In this document: in pieces, positions 8,693-16,523 of the stretch | Position numbering within the stretch: the stretch's first letter is position 1 | Layout: each line of letters starts with the position of its first letter | DNA from: CAZCCV01 sp964497515 | Lineage (GTDB): Bacteria; Armatimonadota; UBA5829; DTLH01 | NCBI GenBank assembly: GCA_964497515.1 | Contig: CAZCCV010000004.1 | Location: forward strand, 1-64,000 | Reading direction: 5' to 3' | DNA length: 64,000 bases | Notes under the pieces: generated by a model | Database searches by the model: none | What the model saw: only the letters and a program-made list of their open reading frames with translations | What the model was told of the DNA's origin: nothing | Translations under genes and position numbers: made by a program

Positions 8693-8802
8693 CTGACGAA
8701 CCCCCCTTCATCATCGAATCCGGTTCATATCGCGCCGGAGTCGCGGCCTCTTCGCCTATGTTCCGGCGGCTGCTCAACACATATAAGCAAGCGGCCGTAT
8801 AC

Positions 8803-8831
8803 ATTCTATCACCTGTTGTTGCGTATGTAAA
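8803..8831 (-). promoter_or_regulatory. Promoter of the cold shock gene
   Basis: On the minus strand, TTTACA (8831-8826) and TAGAAT (8808-8803) are separated by 17 bp. The predicted transcript start near 8796 gives a leader of roughly 100 bases. Confidence 0.6.
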
Positions 8832-8961
8832 CTAGTGTTGATGACAATAGACAGATTTTTGCAGAACTTGTCAGGCAAGAGGGGTTCTCCTTCGCACTGT
8901 GTAGCCGTTTCATCATTACACGTATGAAAGATGATGATAACAAGGCAATGGAGAATGACGA

Positions 8962-9002
8962 TTTTAGGGGGTGACTTCAGTTAGTCAGTCAGACCCCTAA
9001 AA
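8962..9002 (-). promoter_or_regulatory. Second hairpin downstream of purC
   Basis: TTTTAGGGG (8962-8970) pairs with CCCCTAAAA (8994-9002). It sits just past the purC terminator hairpin in the minus direction. No gene is seen in 8832-9071. Confidence 0.4.
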
Positions 9003-9031
9003 CAGCGATGGCAGAGGTTAATCCCTGCCAT
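8998..9031 (-). terminator. Terminator of the accB-hom-purC operon
   Basis: ATGGCAG (9008-9014) pairs with CTGCCAT (9025-9031). On the minus strand the stem is followed by CGCTGTTTT. It lies 40 bp after the purC stop. Confidence 0.6.
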
Positions 9032-9071
9032 ACTCGGTTCATAGAAAAGACTCGGATTGTATGCTCACTCG

Positions 9072-10019
9072 CTACTTTTTCAGTAGTTCGCGTCCAGTAA
9101 TGCGTCTGTAGGCTTCCATATAACGCTCGCCAGTTCTTTCGACGATGTCTTCCGGCAGATTTGGGCCGGGGTAGGTCTTGTCCCAATCGAGCGTCAAGAG
9201 ATAGTCTCTTACGAACTGCTTGTCAAACGAGGCTTGTGGTCTTCCCGGAGCGTATTCATCTACTGCCCAGAAGCGGGATGAATCCGGAGTCAGCACTTCG
9301 TCTATCAGAATAACTCGCCCGTCTCTTATGCCAAACTCAAACTTGGTGTCGGCGATAATGATGCCTCGGGTTCGCGCATAGCCGCTTGCTTTGTTGTATA
9401 TGGCCAAGCTCAATCGCTCAAGCTCATCTACAATTTTCGCTCCAACTATGTCCTTTGCTTGTTCGGCACTGATGTTGACGTCGTGCCCCTCGGATTCTTT
9501 GGTAGAAGGTGTGAAAATCGCTTCTGGCAGCTTATCGGACTCAGTGAGCGTTGCAGGAAGTGTTGCTCCGTGCAGTGTCACATTTCCTGCAGTGCCTGAT
9601 GTCTTCACCAATTCCTGGTATTCGTTCCACGCTGAACCAGAGAGGTATCCGCGCACTACGCACTCAATAGGTATCTGTTGAGCTTTCTTTCCCAGCATGG
9701 AGCGCCCGGCAAGGCCTTCTTTCAGTTCATCGGCATTCGGAACACCAGCTATGCGCAGTCTGCCCAAGATTGCTTCTGTATCGGCAGTAATGAGGTGGTT
9801 TTCTACAAGGTCACTTACTATATCAAACCAGAAAACCGAAAGCTGTGTCAGAACTCGGCCCTTATCGGGGATTCCATCCGGGAGGACTACATCGAACGCA
9901 GAAATTCTGTCGGATGCCACCAGCAGAAGCTCGTCTCCAAGGTCGTAGACATCCCGCACTTTTCCCGTCGTGTGCTTGGCTATCCCTTGGATATCCGTTG
10001 ATCGCAGAACTTGTGACAT
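9072..10019 (-). CDS. purC: Phosphoribosylaminoimidazole-succinocarboxamide synthase (SAICAR synthetase)
   Basis: The 315-residue product carries GKVRDVYDLG near the N terminus (ATP loop), SDRISAFDVVLPDGIPDKG, and the SGSAWNEYQ segment. These are signatures of the longer, roughly 300-residue SAICAR synthetase form rather than the 237-residue E. coli form. It joins CAIR with aspartate using ATP in purine synthesis. The ATG at 10019 lies 11 bases after the hom stop. The nearest ribosome site, GAGGAG, is about 14 bases away and overlaps the end of hom, which suggests translational coupling. Confidence 0.96.
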   Translation of the reverse strand: MSQVLRSTDIQGIAKHTTGKVRDVYDLGDELLLVASDRISAFDVVLPDGIPDKGRVLTQLSVFWFDIVSDLVENHLITADTEAILGRLRIAGVPNADELKEGLAGRSMLGKKAQQIPIECVVRGYLSGSAWNEYQELVKTSGTAGNVTLHGATLPATLTESDKLPEAIFTPSTKESEGHDVNISAEQAKDIVGAKIVDELERLSLAIYNKASGYARTRGIIIADTKFEFGIRDGRVILIDEVLTPDSSRFWAVDEYAPGRPQASFDKQFVRDYLLTLDWDKTYPGPNLPEDIVERTGERYMEAYRRITGRELLKK

Positions 10020-10030
10020 ATGTTGTTGTG

Positions 10031-11320
10031 CTACTCCTCGACTCTAATCCAGTTGCTGATTTCTGTTACCACCGGAAGAGCTTCGATAGCCGCAAGCGAC
10101 TTTCTTACACTCGGCTCCGGTGCTGTGTGAGTAACCCAGATGCTCTCTGCGTCACCATCGGCGCTTACACTCTTTGCCAGAACGGCAGTGATACTCACGT
10201 CGTTTTCGCCAAATACCGTGGAGATCGCCGAAAGCACATTCGATTGGTCGGCAGTCTTCATTCTGATGTAGTACTTGGCGCATACATCGTTCATAGCGAG
10301 CATAGGCTTTTCTTCAAAGCACGTGCAGGGGATTCGACCTGTGCAGCCAAAATTGATATTTCGCGCAACGTCTATTATATCTCCAACAACGGCGCTCCCT
10401 GCCGCTTCTGCTCCAGCGCCTCGCCCGAAGAACATGACATCTCCTACAGGGTCGGCGTCAATGTAGATGGCGTTATAGACGTCCGAAACACTTGCGAGCG
10501 GATGCGTTTTTGGAATCATCGTAGGATGAACGCGAACCTCAATGCTGCCGTTTACATCCTTCGCTATTGCGAGCAGCTTGATAACGTAGCCCAGCTCGCG
10601 CGCATAGGCAATGTCTTTTTTGGTGATCTTTCTTATGCCCTCGCGGTAAACCTGGTTGACGTCCACACGGCTCGTAAACCCAATAGAAGCCAAAATTGCG
10701 ATCTTGAACGCTGCATCGTGGCCGTCCACGTCGTTCGTGGGGTCACGTTCGGCATATCCTTTCGACTGTGCCTCGGCAAGAACCTCTGCAAAGTCTTTGC
10801 CTTCTTCTGTCATACGGGTCAGAATGTAGTTGGTAGTGCCGTTTACAATTCCGATAATCTCCCGCATCCGGTTTCCGGCCAAACATTCTTTCATCGGTCG
10901 GATGATTGGGATGCCGCCTCCGACACTCGCCTCAAAGAACAGATCTTGTTTCTTGTCGCCAGCAGCCACAAGGAGAGTATGCCCCTCTTTGGCAATCAAC
11001 TCTTTGTTCGCTGTGACCACGTGCTTGCCGTTTTCTATGGCAGTCTCTATTAGCTCATACGATGGATGTATTCCACCGACGAGTTCAGCTACTATGTCGA
11101 TATCGGGGTTGTTTACTACTTCATCTGCGCTGGAAGCCAGAAGACTTCTATCGAACTCGAACGAACGCGGACGGTCGGGATCTGACTCTGCGATCTGCTT
11201 GACCACTACTTTCGATCCCACCATTCGTTCTATTGCTTGGGCGTTCTTCTGTAGGATTTGGTAGACACCGCCCCCAACTATACCCAAGCCGATGATTCCG
11301 ACATTGATAACAGGCTTCAC
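10031..11320 (-). CDS. hom: Homoserine dehydrogenase
   Basis: The start is a GTG at 11320 behind GGGAGC. The 429-residue product has an N-terminal Rossmann loop (GIIGLGIVGGGVY), the catalytic domain with NGTTNYILTRM and a C-terminal ACT domain from about residue 350 (YIRMKTADQSNVLSAISTVF). It reduces aspartate semialdehyde to homoserine for threonine and methionine synthesis; the ACT domain implies threonine feedback, by analogy with the family. It sits between accB and purC in one minus-strand operon with gaps of 18 and 11 bases. A 402-residue frame opposite this gene is a shadow. Confidence 0.96.
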   Translation of the reverse strand: MKPVINVGIIGLGIVGGGVYQILQKNAQAIERMVGSKVVVKQIAESDPDRPRSFEFDRSLLASSADEVVNNPDIDIVAELVGGIHPSYELIETAIENGKHVVTANKELIAKEGHTLLVAAGDKKQDLFFEASVGGGIPIIRPMKECLAGNRMREIIGIVNGTTNYILTRMTEEGKDFAEVLAEAQSKGYAERDPTNDVDGHDAAFKIAILASIGFTSRVDVNQVYREGIRKITKKDIAYARELGYVIKLLAIAKDVNGSIEVRVHPTMIPKTHPLASVSDVYNAIYIDADPVGDVMFFGRGAGAEAAGSAVVGDIIDVARNINFGCTGRIPCTCFEEKPMLAMNDVCAKYYIRMKTADQSNVLSAISTVFGENDVSITAVLAKSVSADGDAESIWVTHTAPEPSVRKSLAAIEALPVVTEISNWIRVEE

Positions 11321-11338
11321 TAATTGCTCCCGTCCGTA

Positions 11339-11824
11339 TTACTCAGGTTTCAGCACTGCGAGTGCCTGTCCTTGTTGGACAAGTGTGCCGTTTTCCACTG
11401 GCAACTCCACAACCACCCCTGCGTACTCGGATGGTATTTCGCTGAACACTTTCATCGCCTCAATGATTCCTATATTCTGGCCGACCTCCACCACGTCACC
11501 AACCTCAACAAAGGGTGGCGAGTCTGGCGAAGGGGCTCTGTAGAATACGCCCACCATAGGCGATTCCATCTTAAGCAGATTAGAGGTATCTTCTTCGGGC
11601 TCAGCTTCCGTCGGAACTTCCTCCGATGGCTCTTCTTGAGCGACGACTGTTTCGACTGGCTGCACAACCTGAGGGATCTGTGCCAACAAGGGCTGCGCTT
11701 CCGCTGAAGTCCCTTTGATCGTGATTGTGACACCATCTTCCTCGATGGTCAGTTCGGCAAGGCTGTTCTGTTGAACAAGCTTAACCAGCGATTTGATCTT
11801 TTCGAGGTCAACGTTTTCGGGCAA
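11339..11824 (-). CDS. accB: Biotin carboxyl carrier protein of acetyl-CoA carboxylase
   Basis: The TTG at 11824 follows AGGAG with a suitable spacer. The 161-residue product has the AccB N-terminal helix region, an acidic Pro/Glu linker (about 50-82) and a C-terminal biotinyl domain with IEAMKVFSEI; Lys125 is the predicted biotinylation site. It carries carboxybiotin between the biotin carboxylase and carboxyltransferase in fatty acid synthesis. accC, usually adjacent, is not here. It is the first gene of the operon with hom and purC, an unusual grouping. Confidence 0.95.
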   Translation of the reverse strand: MPENVDLEKIKSLVKLVQQNSLAELTIEEDGVTITIKGTSAEAQPLLAQIPQVVQPVETVVAQEEPSEEVPTEAEPEEDTSNLLKMESPMVGVFYRAPSPDSPPFVEVGDVVEVGQNIGIIEAMKVFSEIPSEYAGVVVELPVENGTLVQQGQALAVLKPE

Positions 11825-11860
11825 ATTCGTCTCCTGAATACATAGAGGCTTGGCTCCTGA

Positions 11861-11876
11861 ACCGCTGCGCAGCGGT
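11861..11876 (-). promoter_or_regulatory. Perfect 16-base palindrome at the accB transcript start
   Basis: ACCGCTGCGCAGCGGT lies at 11861-11876, directly downstream of the predicted accB transcription start near 11877. It is a plausible repressor site or leader hairpin. Confidence 0.45.
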
Positions 11877-11883
11877 CACGCAA

Positions 11884-11912
11884 AGTATAGCATTCGTATA
11901 TCTCGTCGTCAA
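11884..11912 (-). promoter_or_regulatory. Promoter of accB-hom-purC
   Basis: On the minus strand, TTGACG (11912-11907) and TATACT (11889-11884) are separated by 17 bp. Confidence 0.75.
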
Positions 11913-11918
11913 GCAAAC

Positions 11919-11947
11919 TTGACCGGTTTGGGGCCGACTGTTATACT
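11919..11947 (+). promoter_or_regulatory. Promoter of the polysaccharide export genes
   Basis: TTGACC (11919-11924) and TATACT (11942-11947) are separated by 17 bp. The -35 boxes of this promoter and the divergent accB promoter are only 6 bp apart. Confidence 0.75.
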
Positions 11948-11999
11948 TACTGCACAGTTCCCGGCAGGATGCGGGATACCATCGCAATTGCATGAGGTG

Positions 12000-13637
12000 A
12001 TGTCAGGCTTGAGACGTGCGATTTGCCTTTTTCTGCTCCTTTTGGTAGCAGTTGTTACGCCTCCCGCGCTGTCGCAGGTTACAGGCGGCACTTCGGATCA
12101 GTCCTCCACGTCAAGTGATCCTGTTCTATCTGTTTCCATCGAACCTACCGGTGATAGAATCCATTCAGCACAGTGGATGGATCATTCCCTCCCAGGCGAA
12201 TCTGTCCGATCTTCCCTCAGGCTAGCTGCAGATTATCGGATTTGGGTAGGGGACACTCTCACAGTCGTCGTTAGAGGCAAAGTGAACCTCAACTACGGCG
12301 GTCAGCGTGGTGCAGATAGCTCCGGAACTCAGCACCCGAGTGATACTTATCAGGTGCAGCCAGACGGTTGCGTGCAGCTTCCTCTTATAGGGTCGGTCAC
12401 TGCTGCGGGAAAGACTGCAGCCGAACTAAAGCAGGCTATTGCCGAAAAGCTCTCGGAGTTTTACAGGCACTTTACGGTTGATGTAGCAGTCTCATCACCC
12501 GGTCTTATAAGGGTGTGGGTTACTGGTCAGATTGCCAATCCCGGCTCGATGATGCTTTCCAGTTCTTCTACTGCTCTTGAAGCGTTGCTCAAAGCTGGAA
12601 TACTATCCACCGGAACCACGAGGCTTATTCAACTGAATCGCGATCAAACCGTTCAGATTGTCGATATGTACTCTACGGTTATCACCGGTCGGGCCGAAGG
12701 AAATCCGATTCTTCAGGATGGAGACAGGATTTTTGTCCCAGCGGCGACCAGGTGGGTGAGCGTGGAAGGTGAAGCGTGCCGCTTGGGTCAGTTCGAATTG
12801 GTTTCTGCCGACAACAGATCCACAGAAACCTGCACTGTTGCCGATATCCTCAAACTCTGTCAGGGGGTTCTGCCGACTGCATCTTTGGCAAACGCGACTG
12901 TCAGACGACCTGATCCGGCCACAAACGAAGTTCGGTCGATTCGTGTTGATCTTTTACGCGATCTCAGTACGGTGCTTTTGCCCGGTGACGAGCTTATGAT
13001 TCCTAAGGTAACTGATTATCAACCCACTATCCGACTGATAGGTGAGTTTAGAGGCATTGGCGTATACCAACGAGTCTCCGGTGCGGTGCTGAACAAGACG
13101 GGTGTCTACAAAATTGCGAAAGATGAGACGGTTGGTGACGTGATCACCCGAACCGGCGGCACTACACCGCAGGCGGATCTGTCACAAGCAAGAATCGAGC
13201 GGCTTAAGGATGGGAAAACTGAGGTTATACCTCTAGAACTCGACCGGCTTTTGATGAAACAAGAGAAGTCTGTTGATGTTGTGCTTGAAAGTGGCGATAC
13301 AATTGTTGTGCCTGCTCTTCAAGGCAATGTTTACGTATTCGGCCAGGTTGCCAATCCGGGAGCATTGCCTTACGAACCAAATCGTTCGATGGTCGACTAT
13401 CTTGGGGCTGCTGGTGGTCCAAACCCGAGAGCTAAGTCTTCGGTGGTGCTGGTGAGGTCGTCTGGTGACAAATCCGATGCTCTGCACTATGATTTGAAGA
13501 AGGCTATGAAGGGTGTCAACTCAGAGAACCCGTTCTTGGAGCCTGGTGACGTAGTATTCGTCCCCGAACGTGTAATTGCCGACTGGCGTGATATTTCGCA
13601 GATTATTTCGACTGTACGTCTTCTGACTATCCGATAA
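12000..13637 (+). CDS. Wza-like polysaccharide export protein with SLBB domains
   Basis: The start is either the ATG at 12000 or the TTG at 12009; the TTG has better spacing from GAGGTG at 11994-11999. A signal peptide precedes SQVTGG. A poly-export domain follows (YRIWVGDTLTVVVRG near residue 75, then DGCVQLPLIGSVTAAGKTAAELKQAI). At least three SLBB-type repeats come next (VWVTGQIANPGSMML, RLIGEFRGIGVYQ, VYVFGQVANPGALPYE). This is the family of outer-membrane exporters for capsule or exopolysaccharide. At about 545 residues it is longer than E. coli Wza (379), owing to extra SLBB units. The Wzz-like gene follows after 5 bases. No glycosyltransferases are nearby. Confidence 0.88.
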   Translation: MSGLRRAICLFLLLLVAVVTPPALSQVTGGTSDQSSTSSDPVLSVSIEPTGDRIHSAQWMDHSLPGESVRSSLRLAADYRIWVGDTLTVVVRGKVNLNYGGQRGADSSGTQHPSDTYQVQPDGCVQLPLIGSVTAAGKTAAELKQAIAEKLSEFYRHFTVDVAVSSPGLIRVWVTGQIANPGSMMLSSSSTALEALLKAGILSTGTTRLIQLNRDQTVQIVDMYSTVITGRAEGNPILQDGDRIFVPAATRWVSVEGEACRLGQFELVSADNRSTETCTVADILKLCQGVLPTASLANATVRRPDPATNEVRSIRVDLLRDLSTVLLPGDELMIPKVTDYQPTIRLIGEFRGIGVYQRVSGAVLNKTGVYKIAKDETVGDVITRTGGTTPQADLSQARIERLKDGKTEVIPLELDRLLMKQEKSVDVVLESGDTIVVPALQGNVYVFGQVANPGALPYEPNRSMVDYLGAAGGPNPRAKSSVVLVRSSGDKSDALHYDLKKAMKGVNSENPFLEPGDVVFVPERVIADWRDISQIISTVRLLTIR

Positions 13638-13642
13638 CGCTT

Positions 13643-15100
13643 ATGGATGAGATGGATTTCTTCGATTATATTGAAGTGATTTGGCGGCGGAAACGCACTG
13701 TAGCGTGCATTACCGTCTGTGTTACGGTCGTCGTGTTCGTTATATTGCTGCTGGTTCCCAGAACCTACAAGGGTCAAGCGTCGTTGATATTTCCTAAGCA
13801 GGATCGCATCGCCTCATCTGGATTGCTCGCTGGCTTGGCCGGCTCTGCACTTCTTCCCGACCTGGGCCTGGTAGGAAAAGAAGCTCCCGGGCTGTGTGCG
13901 GAGATTCTCAAGAGCCGCACCATCAAGCAACTGGTGATAGATGATCTGGGGCTCGGAGCAGTCGATGTTGACCCAGCCAAGCTTCAGAAACGCCTGATTG
14001 TCGGCATTAACAGAGATGGCGGTATGACCATAGAATGCCTCGTGCCATCTACATGGGCAAAAAGTGGCAAGGTTCAGTGGGTGGAGCGGAACTGTGCTGG
14101 AAAGAGTAATCACCAGAAATCAGCGCTGCTCGCTGCGGAGATGACCAATTGCTTCATTCATCATCTGCAGGAGTTTGATCGCGAGCATTCACTAAATACG
14201 AGTCATCGCAATCGGGTCTTTCTGGAGGGCGAGGTCAGCAAGACGAGAGAACAGTTGAGCATTGCAGAAGATGATCTTCGCAAGTTCAAAGAGGCTCACC
14301 CGCTCTTGCCTCCTCCAGATGCTTCTTCACAGCGGATGGAGCAGGCTATATCGCTTCGCACCCGACAATTACAGGCTGAAGCGGAGCTTCGAGAAGACGA
14401 AGAGGCTCTCCGCAAAACAGCAGATGTAATAGCCAGCCAGAAGGAAGTTCAGCGGGCTGCTGAGACAATTGAGCAGAATCCAGTTGTAACAGAACTGAAA
14501 AGCAGGCTTGCAGCGGCAGAGGTTCGTAAGGCTCAGCTTCTCGAAGATATGACCGAGAGACACCCGGATGTTGTAGCCGTTAACCAAGAGATAGAGAACA
14601 TCCGCCGAAAGATCGAAAAAGAACTGCCTAGAATCACCGCGACTGAGACTATGCAACTCAACCCCGTGCGTGTAGCGTTGGTGCAGAACCACGCAGAATT
14701 ACAGATAAAACGCGAGGGTGTTAAGGCCAGGTTGAAGGCGTTAGATGGCATCCTTCGGAGTATCGAGCGGGATATGTCGGGAATGGCAAAAGACCAGATG
14801 CGATACGTACAGCTCGAACGTGATGCAAAAGCGCTTGAGACCGTTTACACTTCGCTCCTCACCCAGCTAAGTCAGGCTAGGGTGTCCGAAGCCAAAGAAC
14901 CCGACGGCTTTGCGGTGCTCGACTGGGCTGCTCCGGAGAAGATGCCATCCGCTCCGAGAACAAAACTTCTTACAGCCGTTGCATGTCTTCTATCCTTCTT
15001 CTTCGGCAGCTTTGTCGCGCTGGCGCAAGAGGGACAGAGCGTTAAAAGAGAGATGCGAAGAGATGCCAGGCGACAAGCCCAGGGTAACGACCAGAGCTAG
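13643..15100 (+). CDS. Wzz/GumC-like chain-length determinant (polysaccharide co-polymerase)
   Basis: The 485-residue product has a Wzz N-terminal motif (DYIEVIWRRKR) running into a first membrane segment at about 19-38. A long periplasmic part with coiled coil follows at about 190-400 (TREQLSIAEDDLRKFKEAHP; LERDAKALETVYTSLLTQLSQA). A second membrane segment lies at about 440-463. The PAPRTKL-like motif before the last segment (APEKMPSAPRTKLLT) is typical. There is no C-terminal tyrosine-kinase domain. It is predicted to control polymer length or couple synthesis to the Wza-like exporter immediately upstream. Confidence 0.88.
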   Translation: MDEMDFFDYIEVIWRRKRTVACITVCVTVVVFVILLLVPRTYKGQASLIFPKQDRIASSGLLAGLAGSALLPDLGLVGKEAPGLCAEILKSRTIKQLVIDDLGLGAVDVDPAKLQKRLIVGINRDGGMTIECLVPSTWAKSGKVQWVERNCAGKSNHQKSALLAAEMTNCFIHHLQEFDREHSLNTSHRNRVFLEGEVSKTREQLSIAEDDLRKFKEAHPLLPPPDASSQRMEQAISLRTRQLQAEAELREDEEALRKTADVIASQKEVQRAAETIEQNPVVTELKSRLAAAEVRKAQLLEDMTERHPDVVAVNQEIENIRRKIEKELPRITATETMQLNPVRVALVQNHAELQIKREGVKARLKALDGILRSIERDMSGMAKDQMRYVQLERDAKALETVYTSLLTQLSQARVSEAKEPDGFAVLDWAAPEKMPSAPRTKLLTAVACLLSFFFGSFVALAQEGQSVKREMRRDARRQAQGNDQS

Positions 15101-15140
15101 TTTACCGTAAGTGTTCAGAGCAACTACTGATACCAAATAA

Positions 15141-15169
15141 AAAAAGCGGCGCACAAAGCGCCGCTTTTT
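15141..15169. terminator. Bidirectional terminator
   Basis: AAAAAGCGGCG (15141-15151) and CGCCGCTTTTT (15159-15169) form a perfect 11-bp stem with T tracts on both strands. It serves the Wzz-like gene and the convergent lipoprotein gene. Confidence 0.9.
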
Positions 15170-15188
15170 GTTTCTTAGTCAAAACTCT

Positions 15189-15905
15189 CTATGGCATTCC
15201 AGAGCCAGAGCCCGATGGAACGAGTGGCGTTGGAGGTGCCGTTGGCATCATAGGTGATGGCATACTCGGCGAAGATGCGTCTCCACCACTCGACGGTGCT
15301 GCTGGAGGTGGCGCTACAAACGGAAAATCGTCTAAGTGCTTTGGTTTAGACTTCTCCGATTGCTTGCCGGATGTGCTTGCTGACTCTTTCTTATACAGGT
15401 CGAATGTCGACAGCCACGAGTTAAGGCTTCGCTTCCCTCTGCTTTCGGCTTCCGGCATCTCGCACAGGTGAACAGCGCCAGAATAGTCCTCATACTTGAA
15501 CTTGAGCACTGAAAGCGATGCGCCTCCGCTTGTGATGGTTGTCTTCTGAACAGCAGACTTAAGAGGTACTTGCGAGAACTCTATAGCATCAATGGCTCCG
15601 CTACCTCCACCCGGGCTTGGAACAGCAGTCGGTGCTGCTGCAGTCGGAACACCAGGCTGGCCGCCTATCGGAGTCGGCATGCCACCAGTAGGGGAAGGCA
15701 TAGAAGGATATCCAGGTGTTGGCATAGCCGGGGCTCCAGGTTGCGCCCCTCCAGACATGTCGGAACCTGTCGGGTTATAGACCGGGGATGGCGCCGTGTC
15801 AAAGGAATCATCCTGATCCTTTCCGCAGCCCGTCAAAAATACGGCTGTCAAAGCGAGCATACAAATCAAGAATATGAAACTGGCAGTTACGAAATACCTC
15901 TTCAC
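15189..15905 (-). CDS. Proline/glycine-rich lipoprotein of unknown function
   Basis: The GTG at 15905 is chosen because AGGAGGGG precedes it by 5 bases and a signal peptide follows directly. The 238-residue product has a lipobox (FLTGC-GKD) predicting acylation near residue 22. A low-complexity Pro/Gly/Met-rich segment spans about 45-95 (repeated PMPTPG/PSMPSP-like units). A compact central part (about 100-180) resembles no family I know. A second Pro/Ser-rich tail contains PSMPSPMMPTAPP. It is probably anchored in the outer or inner membrane facing the periplasm. The function cannot be assigned. Confidence 0.7.
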   Translation of the reverse strand: MKRYFVTASFIFLICMLALTAVFLTGCGKDQDDSFDTAPSPVYNPTGSDMSGGAQPGAPAMPTPGYPSMPSPTGGMPTPIGGQPGVPTAAAPTAVPSPGGGSGAIDAIEFSQVPLKSAVQKTTITSGGASLSVLKFKYEDYSGAVHLCEMPEAESRGKRSLNSWLSTFDLYKKESASTSGKQSEKSKPKHLDDFPFVAPPPAAPSSGGDASSPSMPSPMMPTAPPTPLVPSGSGSGMP

Positions 15906-16041
15906 TGCAACCCCTCCTGGAGGAAATTTTCGATGTGAGAATAAGATCAAGCTGGCCAAATGGCAGCCTATTTCATTATAGCGACAACCTTGCTCCGGTA
16001 GCAAGCCAGTCATTGACTGCAAGACGGCTCACTGATGGTTC

Positions 16042-16382
16042 GAGCAGGTCGATAAGCCGGGTTCTGTCGCGAGTGATCATCTCTCTAGGAGGTGGATTGC
16101 TCCACCCCTCAAGCGGTCGTTACCCGAGAGGTTGGCGGGCAGCCTCAATCCCCTCCTATTCGACCTTGCTCCTGATGGGGTTTACCAGGCCGGCATGTCA
16201 CCATACCGCCGGTGGTCTCTTACACCACCGTTTCAGCTCTGGTCCCGTCCTTGCGGTTGGGGCCGTTTTCTTTTCTGTGGCACTTTCCCTGAGCTTTCGC
16301 TCGCTGGACGTTATCCAGCATCATGCCCTGTGGAGCCCGGACTTTCCTCTCCAGCCTGCTGGAGCGACCACTTGACCTGCTC
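16042..16382 (-). ncRNA. rnpB: RNase P RNA, bacterial class A
   Basis: Read on the minus strand, the region begins GAGCAGGTC and ends with its complement GACCTGCTC, forming helix P1. The universally conserved GAGGAAAGTCCGGGCTCC lies near the 5' end. AACGACCGCTTGAGG-like and ACAGAACCCGGCTTATCG, the family 3' signature, lie near the other end. GAAAGTGCCACAGAAA in the middle also matches the family. The length of about 341 bases fits class A. It processes the 5' ends of tRNA precursors. Several overlapping reading frames on both strands here are artefacts. Confidence 0.95.
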
Positions 16383-16388
16383 AATCTC

Positions 16389-16417
16389 ATTGTACCATTG
16401 CACAAAATAAGGGTCAA
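16389..16417 (-). promoter_or_regulatory. Promoter of rnpB
   Basis: On the minus strand, TTGACC (16417-16412) and TACAAT (16394-16389) are separated by 17 bp. The predicted transcript start, about 7 bases on, coincides with the 5' end of RNase P RNA at 16382. Confidence 0.8.
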
Positions 16418-16523
16418 ACCTCTTCTGCATCCGCTTCCTCACAATGGACGCAGCCGAGTAGCGTATGGTAGAGTATTACCGTGGCAATTGCGGGGTGCCG
16501 AAACTCATTTCAGGAGGTTATCA

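Noticed and set aside
9845..11053. A 402-codon plus-strand frame
   Set aside because: It is antisense to purC and hom, both with clear family motifs, and shows no domain or ribosome site of its own.
15935..16417. Several reading frames of 60-146 codons on both strands
   Set aside because: They lie over RNase P RNA, whose conserved blocks, P1 pairing and promoter explain the region.
16323..16523. N-terminal extension of the 941-residue secreted protein
   Set aside because: The extension runs through the 5' part of rnpB, while the ATG at 16524 has AGGAGG and a signal peptide.
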